This document shows positions 43,093-51,195 of a stretch of DNA of 64,000 nt, in pieces. A program made the translations under genes and the position numbers. This DNA is from Psychrobacillus sp044762655 (GTDB taxonomy: Bacteria; Bacillota; Bacilli; Bacillales_A; Planococcaceae), in NCBI RefSeq assembly GCF_044762655.1, contig NZ_JBIWER010000002.1:878577-942576 (forward strand), in the 5' to 3' direction. Numbering within the stretch: the first letter of the stretch is position 1; every line of letters begins with the position of its first letter. The notes beneath the pieces were generated by a model, which searched no databases, had not been told where the DNA came from, and saw only the letters and a program-made list of their open reading frames with translations.

Positions 43093-43950
43093 TCATTCAT
43101 AAATACTATTAGATAGATTAGAAACATCTAGTCCTGTAACGTTTTGAAAGCCTACTTCAAATTCCCTTTGAATTTGAGTTTGAATTAATATTTTGTTGAT
43201 AACATCGCTACCATACTCATTAATTATGAATTGAATGGCTAAATTGGATTGTAAGTATATATCGTATAAAGGGTCCGTTCGATAGGTATTCCATTGCTCA
43301 TGTGTCGTCAATTCGTTTAAGGGCACTATTTTAGATAATGTGTTGGGAACTTCCATACCATTCATGCCAATATATTCAGCTATTCCTTCTGAAAACCAGA
43401 GGGGTATATCGCTATCATTCATTTCTAATTCAGATAGTTTCTGAGTAAATACATAATGAGTATATTCATGCATAATATTTTTATTGTATAACCAGACAGT
43501 TGGTCCTACATTTTTAATAATACCTTCTCTATTTTCGGGTAATATTCCGAACATATTCATGCTTGGCGAATTAAATCCGGTAGAATATTCTAAACCAGAA
43601 AAACTCTCTATTTCATTATTATTTTTAAATATAACTACATCATAAGGTTTATTATAACTACCAATAATTTGTTGATTTAACTTAATTCCATAATCAAGAG
43701 CATTTTTGGTTGCAAGTAATAATTCTTTATCCGATTCTAAATAATATATTGTTAAATGCTCAAAATTTATGTGATTATATCCTTCTAATAATTCCTCTTT
43801 TCTATCTTCCTCTACTTTTTCTAAATCTATAAATGATGATAGTAGTTGAGGGATGTTCTCTTTATACTTATCTACTCCTACTTTAATCACAAATAGAATA
43901 GCAATTAATAATACTAATATAAAGAATATTTTTTTAGTCAAAATATCCAC
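43093..43950 (-). CDS. Membrane-anchored gluzincin metalloprotease-like protein
   Basis: 285 aa. N-terminal membrane helix (about 8-27), then an extracytoplasmic peptidase-MA-like domain: NIMHEYTHYVFTQKL contains HExxH (about residue 165), and IPLWFSEGIAEYIGMNG supplies the downstream Glu ligand ~20 residues later. C-terminal helix YLQSNLAIQFIINEYGSDVI. A zinc protease acting outside the membrane. The next unit (44200) is also an HExxH protease, of a different family. Confidence 0.82.
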   Translation of the reverse strand: MDILTKKIFFILVLLIAILFVIKVGVDKYKENIPQLLSSFIDLEKVEEDRKEELLEGYNHINFEHLTIYYLESDKELLLATKNALDYGIKLNQQIIGSYNKPYDVVIFKNNNEIESFSGLEYSTGFNSPSMNMFGILPENREGIIKNVGPTVWLYNKNIMHEYTHYVFTQKLSELEMNDSDIPLWFSEGIAEYIGMNGMEVPNTLSKIVPLNELTTHEQWNTYRTDPLYDIYLQSNLAIQFIINEYGSDVINKILIQTQIQREFEVGFQNVTGLDVSNLSNSIYE

Positions 43951-44044
43951 TCCTACTGTTTATTATTAATTATGATGCGTAATATCCTTTCTGAAAATCT
44001 TCTCTTATATTAACTAATTCGTAGTCCTATCAAATAAACCTGTT

Positions 44045-44125
44045 TCTTCAACTAGACTGCCGCTTTAGTTCAATAAGAAAAAAATTTACTCCTTCTTGAA
44101 GTAAAGCACCAGCTAAATGAACAAG
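44045..44125 (-). repeat. Repeat family, type I
   Basis: CTTCAACTAGACTGCCG / TTTAGTTCAATAAG, core ATTTACTCCTTCTTGAAG, right end AAAGCACCAGCTAAATGAAC (diverged). Confidence 0.85.
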
Positions 44126-44199
44126 GGAATAAAACTAACTTTTCCCTTATTTATATAAGTCCCCTCAAAAATAATTTTCACCTTAGAACATTTCAATTC

Positions 44200-45207
44200 C
44201 TACTGGAGCAAATTACTATATTTACTACCCTTAATGATTATCTTTGAATACATTTTTGTCCATTCCAATATGGAAATATCAGGATTGTTTTCAATGAAAC
44301 TTTCAGTGATTTGATAACCTATTTTGTAATTCGACCACCTCGGAATATCTTTACGTGAATTGCCGTAATTCAAATTATTGTAAATAATAAAATCCATAGA
44401 TTCGCCATTTACGCTTAATTCTTCTAACACCTTAGCCTCGGCATCCTTTGATAGAGGCTCTGTCCAAAAGGCTCCGACTCTTATTTCAGGGTATACAATA
44501 GTAGTAAAGAATTCTGCTTTACCTTCTGTAATGATTAAATCTAAAATGTTATACTCGATTGGTATGCTATCATGCAAAAAATTAACTGTGTGATGATATT
44601 CGTGAGCCGCCGCATATTTAACCATTTCTTCTGAAACGGATGGGTCAATCCTAAGTAAAATATCATTTTCTGAATAAGTAAGCCCACTCAACCCTCCAGC
44701 AGTATTAATGACATGCCATTCTTCAGGATTAACTGGAAAAATATAAACATTTGTATCCTCACCTGGCAACAGTTCTGCCGATTTCAATAGGGCTTCCTCT
44801 ATCCACTTATTAATTTCTTCTTGATTTTCAAGTAGTTCATTCGTCTTTTTTTCTAACTGTTCTATTTCCCAAGATGGTGATAGAGGGTCGCCTAATGTTA
44901 TATCACTAAGGGAGGATTGCTCTTTAAATGGTTCTAATACATACTCTGTATAGATAGCTTTTTTATCAAGTTCAGGATTCTCACTAATTGTTCTTGCATA
45001 TTTCAACACTTCATCGAAAAATGAAATAATTTTAAACTCCTGCCCTTTATATGAAAAATGGTAAGTAGTTTCTGTAGAAGTATTGTTATCATCCACTATC
45101 TCATGTTTCTCTTCCTGTATTCCTTTGTTTTGTTCTTCATCATCTATACAACCCGATATAAAAAAAACAAGTAACAGTAAAATTGATAATCTTATTAAAC
45201 GTCTCAT
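44200..45207 (-). CDS. DUF2268-type predicted Zn-dependent protease, lipoprotein
   Basis: 335 aa. Lipoprotein signal ending in LVFFISGC (Cys about 20). DUF2268-like domain: AAHEYHHTVNFLHDS is the zinc motif (about 210), LDLIITEGKAEFFTT the third-ligand helix, and RWSNYKIGYQITESFIENNP follows. Anchored outside the membrane. The family's role is unknown; some are next to peptide-processing genes. Own unit between repeats. Confidence 0.85.
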   Translation of the reverse strand: MRRLIRLSILLLLVFFISGCIDDEEQNKGIQEEKHEIVDDNNTSTETTYHFSYKGQEFKIISFFDEVLKYARTISENPELDKKAIYTEYVLEPFKEQSSLSDITLGDPLSPSWEIEQLEKKTNELLENQEEINKWIEEALLKSAELLPGEDTNVYIFPVNPEEWHVINTAGGLSGLTYSENDILLRIDPSVSEEMVKYAAAHEYHHTVNFLHDSIPIEYNILDLIITEGKAEFFTTIVYPEIRVGAFWTEPLSKDAEAKVLEELSVNGESMDFIIYNNLNYGNSRKDIPRWSNYKIGYQITESFIENNPDISILEWTKMYSKIIIKGSKYSNLLQ

Positions 45208-45268
45208 TCTATCCCTCCATGTCCTTTTTCTAAGATGCAGAAAAGGATTTATATATCAATGAAACTCT

Positions 45269-45340
45269 TCTTCCACTAAACAGCTTCGTTAACTCAAGAA
45301 AAAAGTGCCGTCAGACTTAAAATAAAGCACCCTTCTTGTC
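45269..45340 (-). repeat. Repeat family, diverged
   Basis: CTTCCACTAAACAGCTTC / GTTAACTCAAGAAA, core AGTGCCGTCAGACTTAAA, right end AAAGCACCCTTCTTGTCC, matching the type at 19661-19740. Confidence 0.7.
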
Positions 45341-45343
45341 CAA

Positions 45344-45386
45344 AATTTACATATATTAACTTATTCAACACAATCGCAATAAAACC
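45344..45386. repeat. Non-coding spacer module E, copy 4
   Basis: TTTACATATATTAACTTATT and CAACACAATCGCAAT between two repeats; same order of elements as at 19661-19866. Confidence 0.72.
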
Positions 45387-45466
45387 TTCCTATTGAACTA
45401 AACTTCTTCGTTAGTTCAATAAGAAAAAAGGCTTTACTCCTTCTTGAAGTAAAGCACCCGTTAATA
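45387..45466 (-). repeat. Repeat family, type I
   Basis: CTATTGAACTAAACTTCTTC / GTTAGTTCAATAAG, standard core, right end AAAGCACCCGTTAATAAAT. Confidence 0.9.
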
Positions 45467-45478
45467 AATTGAATGACA

Positions 45479-45649
45479 TCATTTTTTAGCCTGTTTCTTC
45501 TTTTCGATATAATTCCAAGAGTAATAAATAATCCAGAAAATAATTATTGCTAAAAATCCATAAGAAGAGTTATCTGTGTAGGTAAGTAAAGCTATTGCTA
45601 GAATCAAAAAAGGTGGCATAAGAATCCAATATTTTTTGTTTTTGAACAT
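45479..45649 (-). CDS. Small membrane protein
   Basis: 56 aa: MFKNKKYWILMPPFLILAIA, LLTYTDNSSYGFLAIIIFWI, IYYSWNYIEKKKQAKK. Two membrane segments with a short polar loop and a basic end. Ribosome binding site AAAGGTG. Too short for usual calling; function unknown. Confidence 0.62.
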   Translation of the reverse strand: MFKNKKYWILMPPFLILAIALLTYTDNSSYGFLAIIIFWIIYYSWNYIEKKKQAKK

Positions 45650-45702
45650 ACAATTACACCTTTCTTTCTGTTGTGTTTTTCCATTGTATTTATTATTTCA
45701 AT

Positions 45703-45785
45703 CTTCAACTAACCTGCCCCTTTAGTTCAATAAGAAAAAAGGCTTTACTCCTTCATGAAGTAAAGCACCCGTTAGTTTAATAAGA
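45703..45785 (-). repeat. Repeat family, type I
   Basis: CTTCAACTAACCTGCCCC / TTTAGTTCAATAAG, core GGCTTTACTCCTTCATGAAG, right end AAAGCACCCGTTAGTTTAAT. Confidence 0.92.
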
Positions 45786-45849
45786 AAAATAACTAAATTT
45801 TAGTTTCAAGTCTACTATTTCAAAATAAAAACTTTATTACTCTTAGAAT

Positions 45850-46569
45850 TTAATGCTCCATCATTTCGTGTGCAATATCATGTCCATCCATCTCTGATGG
45901 GTAGTAGGTAGGCCAGTTTGTGACTTCATCTAGTAATGCCTTACGGTCGTCACCCCAATACAAATGGTAGTGGTCAGATTCATTCGGTTTGATACTATGA
46001 TCACTAAATTGAATAAATTGAGGAAGCCCATCAATTTTTTCTGCTAGTTTAAATATGTATCTTACTCCTCTATTTCCCGCATCATATGTTAGGATTTCAT
46101 ATCCATCATAGACATACTCACCTGAATTTTCTTTTCCTTTTTTGAAGAACGTTACATTATCACTTTGAATCATGATTCGGTCAACATCTGTTTGATACCC
46201 TTTATTATAATACTCTTTATACTCTTCAGATGTCATAGCATCTTCCTGTTCCGCTTTGTAAGCGAATACCTCGTCAAGTGTACCATCCTGTAAGTATGGA
46301 TATACTGATTGCCAGTCGCCTTCCCAATCAGAAAGTGAACGATCACTCACTTGGCTGTCCTCAAAAAAACCGTCATAAATTTTTTTTGTTTCTTCATCAT
46401 GTAAATGTCTATGTTCGTGATCGTGATTACTTTCACTTACATGTGTATGACTTTCAGATGTTTTCTCTTGTTTTTCAGAAGAGCCTTCAGCTGGTTCTGA
46501 AGTCTGACACCCTACTAATAGTGAACTAATAGCTAATACACTTAGCCCTGTTGCAAATGAAATTTTCAT
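45850..46569 (-). CDS. zinT: ZinT-family zinc-binding lipoprotein
   Basis: About 239 aa from ATG at 46569 (ribosome binding site AAAGGAG). Lipoprotein signal MKISFATGLSVLAISSLLVGC. A His-rich segment (SHTHVSESNHDHEHRHLHDE) precedes the ZinT domain: KKIYDGFFEDSQVSDRSLSD, WEGDWQSVYPYLQDG, TFFKKGKENSGEYVYDGYEI, SDHYHLYWGDD and a terminal DGHDIAHEMMEH. It captures zinc outside the membrane and passes it to the uptake system. A Zur-like palindrome overlaps the promoter region. Neighbours are L33 and CobW of the zinc-starvation response. Confidence 0.9.
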   Translation of the reverse strand: MKISFATGLSVLAISSLLVGCQTSEPAEGSSEKQEKTSESHTHVSESNHDHEHRHLHDEETKKIYDGFFEDSQVSDRSLSDWEGDWQSVYPYLQDGTLDEVFAYKAEQEDAMTSEEYKEYYNKGYQTDVDRIMIQSDNVTFFKKGKENSGEYVYDGYEILTYDAGNRGVRYIFKLAEKIDGLPQFIQFSDHSIKPNESDHYHLYWGDDRKALLDEVTNWPTYYPSEMDGHDIAHEMMEH

Positions 46570-46584
46570 TTTTAACACTCCTTT

Positions 46585-46605
46585 AATAGTAATAATTATT
46601 ATTTG
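46585..46605. promoter_or_regulatory. Candidate Zur operator of zinT
   Basis: AGTAATAATTATTATT, an AT-rich palindrome close to the Zur core GTAATNATTAC, just upstream of the zinT ribosome binding site. Weaker than the copy at 48205. Confidence 0.5.
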
Positions 46606-46682
46606 TATTTATAAAAATACACCATTTAAACGTCAAGAAAAAATTTAGGCTATTCATGAACCATTTATAATAAATAGAATTT

Positions 46683-46832
46683 TTACTTTGTTTCTCTATG
46701 CAAAGTCACTTTTCTTAATCGTGGACAATATTTCTTCAATTCAATACGTTCTGGATTATTTCGTTTATTTTTCTTCGTAACGTAATTTCGGTCACCTGTC
46801 TCTGTGCAGGTCAATGTAATATTTACTCTCAT
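46683..46832 (-). CDS. rpmG: 50S ribosomal protein L33, zinc-independent form
   Basis: 49 aa: MRVNITLTCTETGDRNYVTK, KNKRNNPERIELKKYCPRLR, KVTLHRETK. L33 proteins with zinc have two CxxC motifs; here only single cysteines remain (TCTE, YCPR), so it is the C-minus type that replaces the zinc form when zinc is scarce. GGAGGTGATACAA ribosome binding site. It lies between CobW and ZinT, which fits this role. Confidence 0.92.
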   Translation of the reverse strand: MRVNITLTCTETGDRNYVTKKNKRNNPERIELKKYCPRLRKVTLHRETK

Positions 46833-46993
46833 TTGTATCACCTCCATATTTTTTCAAGTAATCCTATGTGTGTTGTGAAAAATCTAACAACCCTATGACT
46901 GACTTTTCTTTGTTGGATAATTAACTATTGGTTTCAAAAAACAGATAGATAGCTGTTCACTTTCTGCAAGTTGCATAAAAACTTGCCTAATTT

Positions 46994-48181
46994 TTAATTT
47001 GCTTCAATAAAAGGAGGAAGTGGATCGGACAGCTTTGTCCAGTCAATTTCCATTTCTGCATCAGTTATCAAACATCCATCAAGCTGGGACTCGATTTCAT
47101 CCCGATTCATATCAAGTCCTATCCATACCATTTCTGTTTGTCGGTCACCATGAACATCATCCCATCTTGATTTCAAAGAAGGATCTTCTTGAAAAATCAT
47201 TTCTTGCTCAGATTTTGGCAGAGATGCAATCCAATGACCAGCAGCCTGAATTTGAAGTGAAGAACCAGCTTGAGAAAGTAAACCTGCCATATTATTTCGA
47301 GTTGCGAGCCAAAAGAATCCTTTGGATCGAACAATTTCTTGTGGAAAAGTATTCAACCAAGCGTACCAACGTTCTGGGTGGAATGGGCGTTTTCTTCTAT
47401 AAACAAAAGATGTGATGCCATACTCTTCTGTCTCGGGAACATGTTCCTCATTTAATTCTTTAATCCATCCAGCTCCTTGACTTGCTTTCTCGAAGTTAAA
47501 TAGACCTCTGTCTAGGATTTCTGTAGGTGACACTACCCCATTTTCTACTGAAATGATTGTAGCCTCGGGATTCATTTTAACTAAAAAGGATTTAAATGCC
47601 TTTATGTACTCAGGTGTTACTAAATCCGTTTTACTAATCAGTAATATATTTGCAAATTCAATTTGATCAATTAATAAATCCGAAACATCCCGAATGTCGA
47701 GAACATCGTCGGTTTGTTTACGTTCAAGGAGAGTTTCTCCACTTTCATAGTCACTCCAGAATCGGAAGGCATCTACTACTGTTATCATGGAATCTAATCT
47801 ACAATATCTTGATAGATCTATACCAACTTCTTCATCGATATATGTAAATGTTTGCGCAACGGGAATCGGTTCAGAAATACCTGTTGACTCAATAACTAAA
47901 TAATCAATATTTCCTTGCTTAGCGAGCTTTTCCACTTCAATCATCAAATCTTCTCGAAGTGTACAACAGATACAACCATTTGTCAGTTCAACTAGTTTTT
48001 CTTCCGTACGTGTAAATCCGCCATTCTGAATGAGTTGTGAATCAATATTGATTTCACTCATATCATTTACGATAACAGCTATTTTCTTCCCTTCTTTATT
48101 TGCCAATAAGTGATTTAATACCGTAGTTTTTCCTGCACCTAGGTAACCACTTAAAACGGTAACCGGAATCGATTTCTTCAT
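46994..48181 (-). CDS. CobW/YciC-type zinc metallochaperone GTPase
   Basis: 395 aa. G1 SGYLGAGKTTVLNHLLANK, the zinc-binding GCICCTLREDL (CxCC), switch region VIESTGISEPIPVAQTF, NKxD-equivalent ISKTDLVTP, and CobW C-terminal domain with RKRPFHPERWYAWLNTFPQE and GFFWLATRNN. B. subtilis YciC is the closest plan: a Zur-controlled chaperone in zinc starvation. The strong Zur-like box upstream at 48205 supports the same control. Confidence 0.93.
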   Translation of the reverse strand: MKKSIPVTVLSGYLGAGKTTVLNHLLANKEGKKIAVIVNDMSEINIDSQLIQNGGFTRTEEKLVELTNGCICCTLREDLMIEVEKLAKQGNIDYLVIESTGISEPIPVAQTFTYIDEEVGIDLSRYCRLDSMITVVDAFRFWSDYESGETLLERKQTDDVLDIRDVSDLLIDQIEFANILLISKTDLVTPEYIKAFKSFLVKMNPEATIISVENGVVSPTEILDRGLFNFEKASQGAGWIKELNEEHVPETEEYGITSFVYRRKRPFHPERWYAWLNTFPQEIVRSKGFFWLATRNNMAGLLSQAGSSLQIQAAGHWIASLPKSEQEMIFQEDPSLKSRWDDVHGDRQTEMVWIGLDMNRDEIESQLDGCLITDAEMEIDWTKLSDPLPPFIEAN

Positions 48182-48204
48182 ACATTTCCTCCATTTTTTA
48201 TTCT

Positions 48205-48228
48205 ATAAATAGTAATGATTACGATTTA
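48205..48228. promoter_or_regulatory. Zur operator candidate upstream of cobW-like gene
   Basis: TAGTAATGATTACGATTTAA: matches the Bacillus Zur box (GTAATNATTACGATTT) at most positions, 25-45 bp upstream of the start codon. Zur with zinc would repress; loss of zinc would derepress. Confidence 0.72.
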
Positions 48229-48344
48229 AATCATATATTGTTTAAAAATAAATTGCAAGCCCTTTTATGAAACTGCAATGGTCAGCTCTAAAATATAATA
48301 TGAAATTCTAAGCTACTTCAAAGTACTAAAGTGCTCAAAATACC

Positions 48345-48846
48345 CTTAGTGGAGAAGATGTGCAACTTATCTCCACTGCAGACTCGATTTCCGATGAAGA
48401 ACTAGAAACAGAAGCCTCACTTTAAGAAGAAAGCAACGATGACCATGGAAATGATGAGGGACATGATCATGGCAGCTCCGATCCACCGATTTATCAAACA
48501 ATGTTGAAAGCAAGACATTCTTCGTATCCCTTGCTCATTTGGGCATATTGCTGAAACTTATGGTTTCGAACAAGTCGAAATTGCTGGATTGAACAGCCAA
48601 GATGAACCTTCTTAAAAAGAATTAACGGAAATTGTGAATCTCGCCAAAGAGAAAAATATTGATTATGTCGTTTTTGAACAAAACGTTTCTTCCAAATTAA
48701 CAGAAATCGTTCAAAAGGAAATCAATGCTGAAGCTGTCGAAATGCATAATCTAGGTATCCTGACACAAGAAGACATCGATAATAGTGAATCCTATTTCAC
48801 TTTGATGAAAAAGAATCTTGAAGTTTTAGAAACAATTCTCCAATAA
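48345..48846 (+). pseudogene. Remnant of a ZnuA/AdcA-type zinc-binding ABC transporter protein
   Basis: Broken plus-strand frames read a His-rich loop (HGNDEGHDHGSSD), then HFGHIAETYGFEQVEIAGLN, and a last open frame ENIDYVVFEQNVSSKLTEIV-like (KEKNIDYVVFEQNVSSKL) ending LEVLETILQ. These are the His-loop and C-terminal lobe of zinc-uptake solute-binding proteins. Several stops and frame changes occur and there is no N-terminus. The last frame (48634-48846) is intact but too short to work. It adjoins the zinc block, so a zinc ABC importer was probably once here. Confidence 0.85.
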
Positions 48847-48849
48847 AAA

Positions 48850-48882
48850 TCAAAGCACCGCAAAAAATGCGGTGCTTTTTAT
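48850..48882. terminator. Terminator after the ZnuA remnant
   Basis: AAGCACCGCA / TGCGGTGCTT stem and TTTTTATT. Confidence 0.9.
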
Positions 48883-48911
48883 TATTAAAAATTGCAATAT
48901 CCAACTATAAA

Positions 48912-48948
48912 AAAGTGCACTTGATTACACATATCGTAATCAAGTGCG
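48912..48948. terminator. Perfect hairpin, probable bidirectional terminator
   Basis: GCACTTGATTAC / GTAATCAAGTGC with a 7-nt loop, T-run downstream and A-run upstream. Confidence 0.75.
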
Positions 48949-49033
48949 AATTATTTTTTCAACGCTTTATCGGTAGATTAAGAATCTTTATTTGACCTAT
49001 ACCCCTCAAAAAAAGCACGAAATAACAAGGCCC

Positions 49034-49176
49034 TCTTATTCAACTAAACTGCTTCTTTAGTTTAAGTGTAACATTTCACAATACATATCTGAGACCAACT
49101 TAATGTTTTGGACATAAAAAAATAGACCATCGTAATGATGGTCTTGTTGAACTAAAGCACCCGTTAGTTGAACAAG
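49034..49176 (-). repeat. Repeat family, type III
   Basis: CTTATTCAACTAAACTGCTTC, TTTAGTTTAAGTG, stem GACCATC/GATGGTC, right end AAAGCACCCGTTAGTTGAAC. First repeat after the zinc block. Confidence 0.92.
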
Positions 49177-49212
49177 AAATTTTATCTTCAAGTTCGAATT
49201 TCAGTGAAATAA

Positions 49213-49770
49213 TTAAAACTCTTCTTTTAAGATAGAGTACATTTTTAAATCTCGATGTTTCCCTTTTACAAATATACCTTTTCTAATTATCCCTTCAAAA
49301 GACATTCCTGCTTTTTCCATTACTCTTGCTGAACCGATATTTTCTACATCACACCTTGCTTGAATACGAACTAAATCCATTTCTACAAAACCGAATTTTA
49401 TTATTTCCTTTGCTACTTCAGTAGTTAAACCTTTTCCCCAATAGTCTTTAGAAATGACATATCCGATTTCAGCAATCTTATGATTTGGTTGCCACCAAAC
49501 AAAATCGATTGTCCCGATAAATTTTCCATTTTCCTTGTATTCAATTCCCCACGGTGAAACCTGCTTGTTTTCATATTTGTTCAATACAAATTCAACAAAA
49601 CCTTTTGTATCGGATATTGTTTCGTGGGTATTCCAAGTTACATACTTAGACACTTCTTCGTCTGAACCGTATAGATGCATATCTTCAATATCTTCTAAAG
49701 TGACTTTTCTAAGTATAAGACGTTCTGTTTCTAAGATAGGTAAATCACCATATATGTTCTCAATCTTCAT
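49213..49770 (-). CDS. RimJ/RimL-type GNAT N-acetyltransferase
   Basis: 185 aa. LETERLILRKVTLEDIEDMH, SKYVTWNTHETISDTKGFVE, IGYVISKDYWGKGLTTEVAK (acetyl-CoA loop) and RCDVENIGSARVMEKAGMSF-EGI, the typical end of RimJ-like enzymes. Substrate probably an N-terminal or small amine. Single-gene unit, distinct from the 37980 protein. Confidence 0.92.
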   Translation of the reverse strand: MKIENIYGDLPILETERLILRKVTLEDIEDMHLYGSDEEVSKYVTWNTHETISDTKGFVEFVLNKYENKQVSPWGIEYKENGKFIGTIDFVWWQPNHKIAEIGYVISKDYWGKGLTTEVAKEIIKFGFVEMDLVRIQARCDVENIGSARVMEKAGMSFEGIIRKGIFVKGKHRDLKMYSILKEEF

Positions 49771-49825
49771 TTAATCCCCTCCACTAATTAAATACTAATT
49801 CTATAAAGAGGTAGTCTATTCCTCC

Positions 49826-49912
49826 TTCTTATTAAACTAACCTGCCGCGTTAGTTCAATAAGAAAAAAGCTTTACTCCTTCTTGAAGTAAAGCACCCGTT
49901 AGTTGAAGAAGG
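49826..49912 (-). repeat. Repeat family, type I
   Basis: CTTATTAAACTAACCTGCCG / GTTAGTTCAATAAG, core GCTTTACTCCTTCTTGAAG, right end AAAGCACCCGTTAGTTGAAG. A well-preserved type I copy. Confidence 0.94.
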
Positions 49913-49918
49913 TTCTGT

Positions 49919-50257
49919 TTAAAAAATAATAAAATAATCATCAAAGCATTCACCATCTAGGTTAAAAAGCATTTTGTATTCTCCAATGTGATTATCTAAA
50001 TAAATAATTGGAATGTATGAAGTAACGTAATCAAAACCGTATTGCATATGAGCATCTTTATTCCAAGCATCAATAAAAAGTCCAAGTCGATTCATCACAA
50101 TTGACAATTGACTTTTATCGAAATCCTTACCGAACACTTCAAGAAACTCCTCTTTTTGTTCCTCTTTATATTTATTAAACATTACCCAAAAGCCTTTGAT
50201 GGTATTACTTTCAATAGAATAATTCTCTGCCCATTTTCTTAGTTTATTTGTATCCAT
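49919..50257 (-). CDS. Hypothetical soluble protein
   Basis: 112 aa: LRKWAENYSIESNTIKGFWV, KYKEEQKEEFLEVFGKDFDK and a C-terminal IPIIYLDNHIGEYKMLFNLD-GECFDDYFIIF. No family recognised. The architecture (helical first half, strands in the second) resembles immunity- or YxiJ-like small proteins. Ribosome binding site GAGGAAATC. Confidence 0.62.
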   Translation of the reverse strand: MDTNKLRKWAENYSIESNTIKGFWVMFNKYKEEQKEEFLEVFGKDFDKSQLSIVMNRLGLFIDAWNKDAHMQYGFDYVTSYIPIIYLDNHIGEYKMLFNLDGECFDDYFIIF

Positions 50258-50305
50258 CTTTTTGATTTCCTCTTTCTAATGTTAATATCAAGGGTTTGAA
50301 AAAAT

Positions 50306-50333
50306 TTACTAAAGCACCCGTTAGTTGAATAAG
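50306..50333 (-). repeat. Repeat family, right end only
   Basis: ACTAAAGCACCCGTTAGTTG, left arm and core missing. Confidence 0.75.
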
Positions 50334-50339
50334 GTTGTA

Positions 50340-50855
50340 TTATCCCTGACGTAATATTTTTTGAAACATTCTTGGTCGATGCTTTTCAAACATCTTTATC
50401 AAATCTTTTCCAAAAACAGTTATTGTTCTTTCCCAAGGGTGCCCTAAATATCCCCATTGAAAATCCTTATGAAAAAAGAAATAATAATCGCCATCTGGGA
50501 AAATCGGTACTGTCCATTCATCGAATTCATTTTTGGGAAAGTCTAAATGCGAATTTATCAAATAACATTCATGTTGCCAATCTAATGCATAAATATATTC
50601 ATCTTTTGACGTAATTTCTTGAAAAACAAGTAATACTTTTTCTTCTAAATCAACAAACGCATCCAAATCTTCAGATTCTCCAAAGTATAGAGAGACATCG
50701 TAGGTAATAAAAGGTGATGGTACTTTAAAAGAAGGGAAATCAGTAGTGCTTGGTTCAAACTTCAATTCGTCATATATTTTATTCCATACTTTTTCATACT
50801 CTGCATTGGATAGTTTAAGCCAATTTTTCATTTGAATTATTACCACCTTAATCAC
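50340..50855 (-). CDS. DUF2716-family protein
   Basis: About 171 aa (internal MKNWLKLSN at 50831 is a likelier start). WLKLSNAEYEKVWNKIYDEL, FPSFKVPSPFITYDVS, TSKDEYIYALDWQHECYLIN, VPIFPDGDYYFFFHKDFQWG and YLGHPWERTITVFGKDLI are the conserved blocks I associate with DUF2716 of Bacillus. Cytoplasmic; function unknown, sometimes near toxin-immunity genes. Single-gene unit. Confidence 0.78.
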   Translation of the reverse strand: MIKVVIIQMKNWLKLSNAEYEKVWNKIYDELKFEPSTTDFPSFKVPSPFITYDVSLYFGESEDLDAFVDLEEKVLLVFQEITSKDEYIYALDWQHECYLINSHLDFPKNEFDEWTVPIFPDGDYYFFFHKDFQWGYLGHPWERTITVFGKDLIKMFEKHRPRMFQKILRQG

Positions 50856-50879
50856 TTTTAATAGCGTCCATTATAACAT

Positions 50880-50985
50880 TTCTTATTGAACTAACCTGCT
50901 GCGTTAGTTCAATAAGCAAAAGCAACCCTTACCGGCAGCCACTTGTTTAACTAAAGCACCCGTTAGTTTAAGTTCAATATTTCAC
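50880..50985 (-). repeat. Repeat family, type II
   Basis: CTTATTGAACTAACCTGCTGC / GTTAGTTCAATAAG, core GCAACCCTTACCGGCAGCC, right end AAAGCACCCGTTAGTTTAAG, then the TTCACAA tail. Core equal to the copy at 38561. Confidence 0.93.
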
Positions 50986-51065
50986 AATCTTAAAAAAGTG
51001 ACGAGAAATATGGTTATTAAGTTATATTTAAACACCAAGTATTAAAAGAAATTCCAATAAATCTA

Positions 51066-51102
51066 AAAACGCTCCGAGCTATCTCAGCCTCAGAGCGTTT
51101 TG
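51066..51102. terminator. Terminator
   Basis: AAAACGCTC / GAGCGTTTT stem with a long loop, about 95 bp past the 3-hydroxybutyrate dehydrogenase stop. Confidence 0.75.
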
Positions 51103-51195
51103 TATTCTTGTAGGGTTCTACTACGTTCTTCCAAATATCAAGACCACCAAATCTTGTTTAACATTATAGCTTATTTACTAAGATTGGTAGTAAGA

